A stretch of DNA of 38,917 bases from a virus, in the IMG/VR virus record IMGVR_UViG_3300033148_000558, positions 1 to 38,917 of that record. The stretch is one strand, 5' to 3'. Made by a program: the position numbers and the translations under genes. The notes under the pieces were generated by a model, which was given only the letters and a program-made list of their open reading frames with translations, did no database searches and was not told where the DNA came from. The stretch's first letter is position 1. Each line of letters opens with the position of its first letter. This document shows positions 9,901 through 16,981 of this stretch, piece by piece.

Positions 9901-11631
9901 CAAGCGACTTGTGCTCCCGGAAAAACTATAACCTTTGTAGCTGAATGTAATTCGGCAGCTATCAACTCAAGTACACCACCACAATCTGCAGCGAATGTTA
10001 CAGGATTGAATAGTGCAATAACTGTAGATGATGGTACTCATTTAGGAGATGTACAGAATCAAGTATTATCAGGTAATGCTACGCAACCTGCAATATCTAA
10101 TTCAGGATTCTATAACTGTTATGCATTTGGAAATGGATGTGAAAGTTATAAAATTAGAGATAGTGTTTTAGGAAAAGATTTTAAACTTGGAAATAGAGTT
10201 ACATCAACTGCAGCATTAGATTATAAAGAAGTAAGAAGATTTGCAGACATTACTTATAGTGGTATATATAACGATGAGTCTAATGTAAATAGACTTAACG
10301 AGTTTAATGGTGGTCTATTAAACTTTAAACCATTAGAAGAATCTTTTGGTCCAATACAAAAATTATTTGCAAGAGAAACAGATGTACTTACACTACAAGA
10401 AGACAAGGTATCTTATGTTCTTTCAGGTAAGAACTTATTATCTGATGCAGGTACAGGTAGTCTACTACAATCTGTTCCTGAAGTTTTAGGAACTCAGATT
10501 GCAAGAATAGAAGAATTTGGAATCAGTTTTAATCCTGAAAGTTTTGCTCAATGGGGTGCTGATAAATACTTTACTGATGCTAAAAGAGGTTCGGTACTTA
10601 GATTAGTGGGAACTTCTTATAGTAATGAACAATTAGAAGTTGTATCATCATATGGTATGAGAACTTGGTTTAGAGATTTATTCTTAACAAGTTTTGAAAC
10701 ACAGAAGCTTGGAGGTTTTGACCCTTATATGAATGAGTATGTACTTTCAGCTAACCAACAAAAACTACCAATACCAAAAGATTGTGTAGCTTGTGGAGTC
10801 CAACAGGAGATAACAATTACTACAGAGAATCCATTTGATAACTGCTTTGAGTTTGGGCAAGAGGTAGGACAAGTTGTTATTTCTTGGGAAGTTAATGGAC
10901 CAATTAGAGGTTCTTTTGATGTACTTGCAACATATGATGGTGTTACTGTTTCAAATAGTAACAATTCCTCAAGTGGTCAATTGATTTTTGATAAAAATAA
11001 AATAAGTGTAACTGAAGCTAATATTCAAATTATACCTGACCAATCCAATACAGAGGTTACTATAACGCTTACTGTTCCGTGTCCGGAAGCTAAGAGCATT
11101 ACTATAATAGAAGTATGTGCTACGACACCTAATGAAGCAGGTTTATTAGTACATAACGAGCATAGATTTGTAGATGGAACGTATGTGTCTCCATTACAAT
11201 CTACGCAAGTTCAGTATGGTCAAGGTGCTTCTCAACCAATTGTAACTTTCTATAGTTCTATAGCAGGAACAACAGGTTCAGGACCAATACCTACACCGGG
11301 TTCAAATATTACTTTAGCATTTAATAAATTTGGAGGAGATACTGCAGTATTTGATTTAGCTTCTAATAGATTTAGATGGTTAGTTACTACGCAAAACTAC
11401 GCAAACACACAAGCTTCAGTTGGTGCTTTGTTAGCTGCATCTATTCCGATGGCAACTGCATCAGCAGGTGCTCCTAATTATTACACAGGTACGTTTACTA
11501 TGCCACCTGTAAATGATGGGGATTATTTGTATATTATTTACGATTACAGAAAACCAACTTTAATAGATTTATGTTACGATGAACGAGATGTTACGGATGC
11601 TTGTTGTGATTGTGATTTAACAGGAGATTAA
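6913..11631 (+). CDS. Large tail stabilisation protein, P22 gp10 / T7 gp12-like
   Basis: This 1,572-residue protein starts with a block seen in tail tube/stabilisation proteins: NFTLGKMNKMVDERLVPNGE, then YIDALNVRM and VIENSKGN (residues 5-55). The remainder is beta-rich with many Ser/Thr/Gly turns, consistent with repeated beta-propeller or Ig-like domains. P22 gp10-type proteins are much shorter, so over 1,000 residues have been added. Around residues 1130-1290 (FNGGLLNFKPLEESFGPI, YVLSGKNLLSD, GADKYFTDAKRGSVLRL) the sequence looks like the second half of the propeller. The C-terminus is Cys-rich (DACCDCD). The gene begins one base after the adaptor gene. Confidence 0.7.
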   Translation: MANFTRNFTLGKMNKMVDERLVPNGEYIDALNVRMGSTEAAEIGVIENSKGNEQLTNILYENTPLSSDARCIGAFEDGVNETIYWFIHDKNFPNTPTKKLDLIVSFDTKTGIVVYHVISINDGTNVNTTLNFDEKYLITGVNRVEDLLFFTDNLNAPRRINVKKNYADPVNNVDGFLEEDILVIKRPPVSSPTINLVQTGGQENFLEERFICFAYRYKYEDDEYSATSQFSNPAFIPNAFAFTQASYLNEGMTNFYNTAEITFNTGGPLVKGIDLLFKDANSPVVKIIEKLTKADNGYTDYQDVTYQFKNSKIFTILPEADILRLYDNVPRYAQAQTIMGNRLMYGNYVEGYDMLDKDNNPVRLDFTVAQENTGFEPDEADGDKSSFSYTIDGTVSVPSSKATFDMTGLDLVEGALIGFSFTFLHDSWSGTTPIPTSSTINEPPLNLSFAFLLVKDYASVYEWVTSPEFISLIGTDLPSGTIQPMATADNGTTMTDVYNQQFIGSLTLDGILCTKFDSGISGGGQAIIANASPANSNIEFVFPAVQYKDTAGSSGRLNTEYFTTSQAELLYSKSGNGSSLHSNRGYEVGMIYMDDFSRATTALVSQYNTEHIDCSASATRNQLKVTIPPTQIAPKWATRYKFAIKPDKETYDTIFSNIFFTDPDTNDTYFLLEGENSAKITDGQRLIVKADTSGPTTNCVFSTVLEKQAYNSDAFQPVDSSGNDLKFLAGTYMKLKANNFSVESSANAVVDTGTAEQTAKKRDTYPEIGLKVFYTGDGSTADPYTPITIPGGSRIEFDFEMNRTGTKDGDGRCELRNYKLQKTVTASQDYDSFYEFFVGDNMQNVITQGTQTVGAGGGTIENEFKTAIYGSTSSSGAPGNGSLGVNYWQFATPRVVADGSTLPLYLYVSGTRACEQAKHSKKRRSSIKGRIIVYRAESTLIFESEPLDASPDVWYESEDSFGIVRGDGFCEYTISVAASEPNPIVIDYQDTSDLPQQATCAPGKTITFVAECNSAAINSSTPPQSAANVTGLNSAITVDDGTHLGDVQNQVLSGNATQPAISNSGFYNCYAFGNGCESYKIRDSVLGKDFKLGNRVTSTAALDYKEVRRFADITYSGIYNDESNVNRLNEFNGGLLNFKPLEESFGPIQKLFARETDVLTLQEDKVSYVLSGKNLLSDAGTGSLLQSVPEVLGTQIARIEEFGISFNPESFAQWGADKYFTDAKRGSVLRLVGTSYSNEQLEVVSSYGMRTWFRDLFLTSFETQKLGGFDPYMNEYVLSANQQKLPIPKDCVACGVQQEITITTENPFDNCFEFGQEVGQVVISWEVNGPIRGSFDVLATYDGVTVSNSNNSSSGQLIFDKNKISVTEANIQIIPDQSNTEVTITLTVPCPEAKSITIIEVCATTPNEAGLLVHNEHRFVDGTYVSPLQSTQVQYGQGASQPIVTFYSSIAGTTGSGPIPTPGSNITLAFNKFGGDTAVFDLASNRFRWLVTTQNYANTQASVGALLAASIPMATASAGAPNYYTGTFTMPPVNDGDYLYIIYDYRKPTLIDLCYDERDVTDACCDCDLTGD

Positions 11632-11635
11632 TAAA

Positions 11636-11651
11636 GTGTCTTTGAAGACAC
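11636..11651. repeat. Dispersed palindrome copy 2 (GTGTCTTTGAAGACAC)
   Basis: Lies four bases after the stop of the 1,572-residue gene and 13 bases before the next ATG, followed by seven A. It would form a hairpin just upstream of the next start. No T-run follows, so it is not an obvious + strand terminator. Confidence 0.95.
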
Positions 11652-11664
11652 AAAAAAATAAAAT

Positions 11665-12672
11665 ATGAGTGCTCAATATTATATAGATGGAACAACATTA
11701 GCTAATTCAACTGCAATATATTCAGATGCAGCATTGACTCAGTGTGCTCCACAAGGACATTATTCAGATGGTGTTAATACAAGATACCAAGTTTTGACTG
11801 CAACAGGTTGTTATTTACAAGCGTTACAACCTTGTCCATCCTGTGCTGAACCTTGTGGTGGTTCTATAAATGGTTCAGGTGGAGAAGGTATATATATTAT
11901 AGACTTAGATGTAGGTGGAACTACTTCCGATGTAGGTGCAATTGTAGTGTTTATGAATCCGGCATCTGTTCCTGATGGTGTGTTAGTAGAATATAATGGA
12001 GTTACATATAACAAAGGTGTTAGAGCAACCGGAACTGCAGGTTCAACTGACTTAGGAGGAGGTACCTCAAACTCAGGAGGTTTAGCTCAAGGTTCTTCAG
12101 GTAACTATACTATGGTTGGTGTTAATCTTTCAGGTTGTGGATTAACTACTTTCCCTAAGACCTCTGATTTTGATGTGTATAATTACGTTGGTGGAAGTTT
12201 TGTTGCTTCAGGAACTACGGAAACTGCTACTATAACTAATGCAGATTTAGTTCTTCAACCACAAGGCACAGGGGGTGTTCCCGGAAACTTTGTAATAGTA
12301 GTGCCAAAACCATATGCTGCTCCAAATACTATTAGAATTAAAATAATTGGTCCTTGTGGTGGTACAGGATGGAGTGCAGGAGTTACTTGTCCTACTTTAT
12401 TAACGCAATTTAGTTCTCAACTTACACCTTTAAGTGCATCTAATGAAGCTTGTTCTCGTCAAAGAAACGATAGCTTATATTGTGTAAGTACATCCACAAG
12501 AGCAGCTACACAAACTCCTCAAGTTAGAGACCAAGTTTTTGAAGATGCTTATGGATTAGTGTCTGTTACTGATGGATGGAGAAGTTATCAAGACCCAAAC
12601 AATCCTGCAGATTTTTATAGATACGAAACTAATCAAGGAGTTGTAATAACTTTAGAGCTTTGCACATCTTAA
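11665..12672 (+). CDS. Tail fibre/spike-like protein, Gly- and Cys-rich
   Basis: This 335-residue protein starts with AQYYIDGTTLANSTAIYSDA, a motif I recall from tail-associated proteins of Bacteroidota phages. It then has a Cys cluster (CPSCAEPCGG at about residues 58-67), a Gly/Ser-rich linker and a beta-rich remainder (VTYNKGVRATG; FVIVVPKPY). A C-terminal segment (DQVFEDAYGLVSVTDGWRSY) resembles the domains that cap tail fibres. It follows palindrome copy 2 and precedes another tail protein gene. Host-recognition function is inferred from context only. Confidence 0.6.
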   Translation: MSAQYYIDGTTLANSTAIYSDAALTQCAPQGHYSDGVNTRYQVLTATGCYLQALQPCPSCAEPCGGSINGSGGEGIYIIDLDVGGTTSDVGAIVVFMNPASVPDGVLVEYNGVTYNKGVRATGTAGSTDLGGGTSNSGGLAQGSSGNYTMVGVNLSGCGLTTFPKTSDFDVYNYVGGSFVASGTTETATITNADLVLQPQGTGGVPGNFVIVVPKPYAAPNTIRIKIIGPCGGTGWSAGVTCPTLLTQFSSQLTPLSASNEACSRQRNDSLYCVSTSTRAATQTPQVRDQVFEDAYGLVSVTDGWRSYQDPNNPADFYRYETNQGVVITLELCTS

Positions 12673-12689
12673 TTTTTAAAAAATAAAAT

Positions 12690-13535
12690 ATGTTTATATC
12701 TGATACTATACCGGCAAGTGAAACCACTAAAGGACAAAACTACACTTTAACATTTGATAGTGGTCAAGTGAAAGGGTGGACATCTTTTTATTCTTACTTT
12801 GCAGATTGGATGATTGGAATGAATAATTACTTTTATACTTTTAGTGGTGGTAATTTATACAGGCACAATACAAACTCTGTAAGGAATCAATATTATGGTG
12901 TTAACTATCCATCTACTCTAACTTCTGTTTTTAATGACCAACCATTAGAAAATAAACTATGGAAAACCATTAACTTAGAGGGAAGTGACAGTTGGAAATT
13001 AACTTTAGTTAGTGATATACAGACCACAGGTTTTATAGAAAAGGAATACTTTGAACCAAAAGAAGGTAGTTGGTTTGCTTTTATGAGAAATGCAGGTACA
13101 ACACCGGCAGATTCAAAACAAGAATATCCACTACGTTCATTAAATGGTTTAGGTACTACATCTGCAGTTTCAACTGCAGCAGGTATTGTAACACTTGACT
13201 TCCCACTTGACTTACAAATAGGCAACATAATAAGTGTAGGAGATATAGTTTATTTTGGTGTTCCTTCAGGTACACCTCCTGTAATGATACCTAATTTAAT
13301 GGGTCAAATAACTCAATTACAACTTGATGTTAGGTCAGGAATAAATAGAATTTTAGTTCAAGTACAGGGTTCAGCACCTGCAAATCAAAACACTTATATA
13401 CTTTATTTAAAGAACGCAGTTGCAGAGTCTCACGGAATCTTAGGACACTATGGAGTTTTCCATATTGAAAATGATAACACAGAAAAAGTAGAATTGTTCG
13501 CAGTTGAGACTGAAGCTATGAAATCATTTCCTTAA
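12690..13535 (+). CDS. Tail protein of the Bacteroidota podovirus type
   Basis: This 281-residue protein has an aromatic-rich N-terminal half: GWTSFYSYFADWMIGMNNYF, then YTFSGGNLYRHN, NQYYGVNYPS and LWKTINLEG (residues about 30-105). I recall this pattern from tail or structural proteins of crAss-like and flavobacterial phages, where it follows the fibre-region genes. The second half is beta-rich with VGDIVYFGV near residue 187. No catalytic motif is visible. The gene lies 17 bases after the previous stop and is followed by a -7 promoter element. Confidence 0.6.
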   Translation: MFISDTIPASETTKGQNYTLTFDSGQVKGWTSFYSYFADWMIGMNNYFYTFSGGNLYRHNTNSVRNQYYGVNYPSTLTSVFNDQPLENKLWKTINLEGSDSWKLTLVSDIQTTGFIEKEYFEPKEGSWFAFMRNAGTTPADSKQEYPLRSLNGLGTTSAVSTAAGIVTLDFPLDLQIGNIISVGDIVYFGVPSGTPPVMIPNLMGQITQLQLDVRSGINRILVQVQGSAPANQNTYILYLKNAVAESHGILGHYGVFHIENDNTEKVELFAVETEAMKSFP

Positions 13536-13541
13536 ATTTAG

Positions 13542-13549
13542 TATCTTTG
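13542..13549 (+). promoter_or_regulatory. -7 promoter element TATCTTTG
   Basis: TATCTTTGTA, identical to the elements at 4323 and 4947, ends only ten bases before the ATG at 13560. A transcript starting about seven bases downstream would be almost leaderless. No TTG is seen 20 bases upstream. Confidence 0.5.
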
Positions 13550-13559
13550 TAGGAACCCT

Positions 13560-13979
13560 ATGGTAGATAAAATATTAGACATTAGACCACTAAAGGAGTC
13601 AGATTATGATACTTATTTAGTTAAGTGGTGGAATGATTGGGGATGGGAAGCACCACAAAAAGACTTCTTACCTCAAGATGGTACAGGTGGAATGATGGTA
13701 TTAGATGATGAAACTCCTATATGTGCAGGGTTTGTATACTTCACAAATTCAGGAGTAGCTTGGGTGGATTGGATAATATCTAATAAAGATTATAAAAAGA
13801 AACCTGAAAGGTCAAATGCAATAGGTTTATTAATAGAGACATTAACTAATCTATGTAAGACAAAGGGAGCAAAGTATTGTTATGCTTTGATAAAACATAA
13901 AGGGTTAGTTGAAACGTATAAAACATTAGGATATACAGAAGCAGATTCTTATACAAGTGAAATGATAAAAAAATTATAA
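13560..13979 (+). CDS. GNAT-like N-acetyltransferase
   Basis: This 139-residue protein has the order of a GNAT fold: an N-terminal strand (ILDIRPLKESDYD), a central strand pair (MMVLDDETPICAGFVYF; AWVDWIISNKDY), then a helix (AIGLLIETLTNLCKTKGAKY) and C-terminal strands (ALIKHKGLVETYKTLGYTEA). The pattern ...GLVETYKTLGY matches the typical GNAT C-terminal motif. The classic Q/RxxGxG/A acetyl-CoA loop is not clear (KPERSNAIG sits there), so the substrate and even activity are uncertain. It stands between tail and ejection genes with its own promoter element, which suggests a late role. Confidence 0.6.
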   Translation: MVDKILDIRPLKESDYDTYLVKWWNDWGWEAPQKDFLPQDGTGGMMVLDDETPICAGFVYFTNSGVAWVDWIISNKDYKKKPERSNAIGLLIETLTNLCKTKGAKYCYALIKHKGLVETYKTLGYTEADSYTSEMIKKL

Positions 13980-13980
13980 T

Positions 13981-14880
13981 ATGGCAGCAGTAACGGCAGC
14001 AGTTGGAGGTTTAGTTATATCAGGTGTTAGTGCCGGTGTATCTTTCTCTCAAGCTAATAAACAAAAGAAAGCTCAACAGAGAGCAGAAGAAGAAGCTGAT
14101 AAAGCAATGGAAGCAGCAAGGGGTAAGTTAGATGTTAACTTTGCTGAACAAATGTCTATTAAAAAAGAAGCTTACGATTTAGAAAGAGAAGCAATGTTAA
14201 GTGCAGGTGCTCAAGCAACTGAAGCAGGTATTGAAAGTGAAAGAGGTTCTGCTGCTACTGCCGGTAGAGTATATGCAGCACAACAACAAGGTCAAGCCGG
14301 AATTAGAGGTGCAATGGCAGATGAGATGACTAACATTGAAAATGCAATCATTGAAGAAGATTCAAGACTTAGAGACTTAGATGTGGCTTTAGACTTAGAA
14401 GAGGTTGCCGGTAATCAACAGGCAGCAGCAGATGCACAACGTGCAGCACAAGCAGCAAGACAACAAGGTGTCCAATCAACATTAGCATTTGCACAACAAG
14501 GTTTAGCTATGGCTCCACTTTATAGCAAGAACACTGCAGCTCAAAAGTCAGCAATGGGAGAAGCACAGGGTTCAACTGCAACTGCAGCAGATGTAAAGGC
14601 AGGTAGAGCAAAAAATATTGGAGATTCTATGAACCCATACTCAGGTAAGACAGTTCCAACTAAAAATTCTAATATATTTAACAAAAAACAACAACAGTAT
14701 TTTGGAAAAGATATAGGTCAATTGGATTTTGATGCTATGAGCAATAGAGACTTTAGAGCATTTAATAGAGCAGTAGGAAAACAAGGTGGTTTTGATTTAA
14801 GAAGTAATCAACAGTATATTGATGCATACCAAAACCAAATGCAACAACCAACTTATAATTACTTCGGGTACAATCCTTAA
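13981..14880 (+). CDS. Internal virion (ejection) protein, gp14-like
   Basis: This 299-residue protein has an N-terminal small-residue hydrophobic helix (AAVTAAVGGLVISGVSAGVS, residues 2-21), a long Ala/Gln/Glu coiled coil (residues 25-175) and a Gln/Asn/Tyr-rich C-terminus (QNQMQQPTYNYFGYNP). This layout is characteristic of the small ejection proteins of podoviruses, such as T7 gp14, which leave the head and build a channel in the cell envelope. It starts one base after the GNAT stop and is followed by two larger internal-protein candidates, as in the T7 gp14-15-16 series. Recognition is by layout, not by a sequence match. Confidence 0.65.
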   Translation: MAAVTAAVGGLVISGVSAGVSFSQANKQKKAQQRAEEEADKAMEAARGKLDVNFAEQMSIKKEAYDLEREAMLSAGAQATEAGIESERGSAATAGRVYAAQQQGQAGIRGAMADEMTNIENAIIEEDSRLRDLDVALDLEEVAGNQQAAADAQRAAQAARQQGVQSTLAFAQQGLAMAPLYSKNTAAQKSAMGEAQGSTATAADVKAGRAKNIGDSMNPYSGKTVPTKNSNIFNKKQQQYFGKDIGQLDFDAMSNRDFRAFNRAVGKQGGFDLRSNQQYIDAYQNQMQQPTYNYFGYNP

Positions 14881-14892
14881 AAAAAATAAATT

Positions 14893-16935
14893 ATGGCAAC
14901 TAAGTACGGATACGTTCAGAGAGACCCTCAAGACACTCAATTAAATTGGAATCAGATAGCTACTGACACAGTAGATATGCTGAATAATGAGGTAAAAGTT
15001 AGAGAAGAAAAAAAAGCTGCAATTGATAAAGCCACTCAGGATTATCAAACCATTCTTAATAATGTTCCTCAAGGAGAAAATACTCAACTAAACGAATTTG
15101 CCTTAAATGCTGCCGATAAATTGCAGAAACAAATGTTAATGCAAGAGACTTTACTTAAGTCAGGTCAATTGAATCCCAAACAATATACCATAATGAGACA
15201 GAATCTTTCTGATGGTACAGACCAAGCTTTTAGTTTGATACAAGATTATAATGATGAGTACGCAACTAAGATGTCAATGATGAGTTCTGATTTACCTGTT
15301 AATGAAAGACTGTCAAGAATGGATGCTTGGATGATGGAGCAGGTAGAAGGGTTTGCTAATTTCACTGAAACTGAATTAGTTGTTAATCCACAAACAGGTA
15401 TTATGTCTATGGCAAAATTAATTGATGACCCTAATAATCCCGGTCAACTTATTCCTGACCCTGACCCAAATAACTTAGTAACTGTACAACAACTTCAAAA
15501 TAGAATAAAAAGTAAGAAGACTCAGTATGATGTTATTGGTGGTGCTAAAAATTACATTGATGCTTTAGGAGAGCAAAAGGTTGTGATGGAAAGATTAGGT
15601 AATAAATATAAAGCAGGTATATTTAAAACCATAGAAGATATTAGAGCAAGAGAGGGTGGTTTTGAAGGTAAGAGTGATGCTGAGTTACAGGTATTAGCCA
15701 CTGAGATGGGTGTTGATTTACAAGATTTAAAAGGTTATGACTTATTCCAACAGTCTCAGAACACATTTATAGAAGGAGAGTTAAACTCCAATCCTGATTT
15801 TGGTTGTAGTGTATTAGTGGACTTTGTTAATGAGACTCCTGATGGTAAAGAATACGATATGACATTTAACCCTAATGATGTATTTATTGGTGGAGACCCT
15901 GCTAATGGTAGAATACCGGGTACTGAAAATATTATATTAATGGAAAGCAAGGGTGGTAGACAAATACCAAACTTAAGTGATGAACAAAAAGCAGTTGCAA
16001 GAGAAGCTTATAAAGCACAAATAGATATAGGATTAAACTATAAAGAAAGTGTAAATGTTCAGCAGGTATATAAAGAGAAGAGACCAAAAACTGCAATAGA
16101 AGTTAAGCAAGGTAAGACAGAGAAGAAACAGGCAAATGTAATGACTAATATTGCCAAGCTTTACTATGGAGATAAAGCACAAATACAAGAAGCTGAAGCT
16201 GCAATTAGAGCAAGTAATCCAAATATAATTGGTCTTGATAGAAGTGGAGAAGATGTTATTATAGAATACAAGGATGGAAGAAGAGAAACCATTCCTTTCT
16301 CAATTGATGGTCAAACTCAAACTCAAGAACAATGGGTTAAAGGTAACGCTAACTTCTTCTTGAATGAAGACGACAAAATTGATGATATAAACAGTGTACT
16401 TAAAAAGGTAAGTGTTGACTTCTCAAAACCATTAAATACAACTGATAGTGTTGTCAACGTAGGAGAAGAGGAATCTACAGTATATCAGACTAAAGATGGA
16501 GAAACAAGGTCATTTAATGAAATGGTTGAATATGACATTCAACAACAAGTTAATAAAGTAGATACCGAACTGTCTGTTCCTTTAGATAATGAAAGTCAAG
16601 CAGCTAAAAATATAAATGAACAGTTAATAGGAACAGGATATCGAGCTGAAGTATCAGGTGCTTTTGATAATGTTTCATTTTATGACAAGAATAATAATTT
16701 TATGGTTGAAATTAATTTAGATGGTGGAGCTACCACAGGACCATATGAAGTTAGAAAATTAGTTAAGAAGATTAAAAAGGAAATGTTAAATAGTAAGTCT
16801 GCTGAAGATAAAGCTATGATGATAACAAAATATAAAAAAGATATTAAGACTAAAAAGAACCTAAGAGCTAATCAAGGTGGTGGTAATAATCAAGGTGGTG
16901 GAGGAGTTAATGGTGGTCAATATAACAATCCGTAA
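14893..16935 (+). CDS. Internal virion (ejection/cargo) protein, gp15-like
   Basis: This 680-residue protein is largely alpha-helical and charged, with no signal peptide or membrane segment. It opens with KYGYVQRDPQDTQLNWNQIA, has long amphipathic helices at residues 20-150 and ends in a Gly/Asn-rich tail (NQGGGNNQGGGGVNGGQYNN). Its place between the gp14-like protein and the giant protein suggests the middle member of an ejection set, like T7 gp15. No enzymatic motif is visible. It starts 12 bases after the previous stop. A palindrome copy follows its stop. Confidence 0.55.
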   Translation: MATKYGYVQRDPQDTQLNWNQIATDTVDMLNNEVKVREEKKAAIDKATQDYQTILNNVPQGENTQLNEFALNAADKLQKQMLMQETLLKSGQLNPKQYTIMRQNLSDGTDQAFSLIQDYNDEYATKMSMMSSDLPVNERLSRMDAWMMEQVEGFANFTETELVVNPQTGIMSMAKLIDDPNNPGQLIPDPDPNNLVTVQQLQNRIKSKKTQYDVIGGAKNYIDALGEQKVVMERLGNKYKAGIFKTIEDIRAREGGFEGKSDAELQVLATEMGVDLQDLKGYDLFQQSQNTFIEGELNSNPDFGCSVLVDFVNETPDGKEYDMTFNPNDVFIGGDPANGRIPGTENIILMESKGGRQIPNLSDEQKAVAREAYKAQIDIGLNYKESVNVQQVYKEKRPKTAIEVKQGKTEKKQANVMTNIAKLYYGDKAQIQEAEAAIRASNPNIIGLDRSGEDVIIEYKDGRRETIPFSIDGQTQTQEQWVKGNANFFLNEDDKIDDINSVLKKVSVDFSKPLNTTDSVVNVGEEESTVYQTKDGETRSFNEMVEYDIQQQVNKVDTELSVPLDNESQAAKNINEQLIGTGYRAEVSGAFDNVSFYDKNNNFMVEINLDGGATTGPYEVRKLVKKIKKEMLNSKSAEDKAMMITKYKKDIKTKKNLRANQGGGNNQGGGGVNGGQYNNP

Positions 16936-16950
16936 TTAATTTGTAAATTA

Positions 16951-16966
16951 GTGTCTTCAAAGACAC
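16951..16966. repeat. Dispersed palindrome copy 3 (GTGTCTTCAAAGACAC)
   Basis: Lies in the 46-base gap between the 680-residue gene and the giant gene, 15 bases after the stop and 15 before the ATG. The centre is CA. No T-run follows. Confidence 0.95.
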
Positions 16967-16981
16967 CAATAAATATATAGT

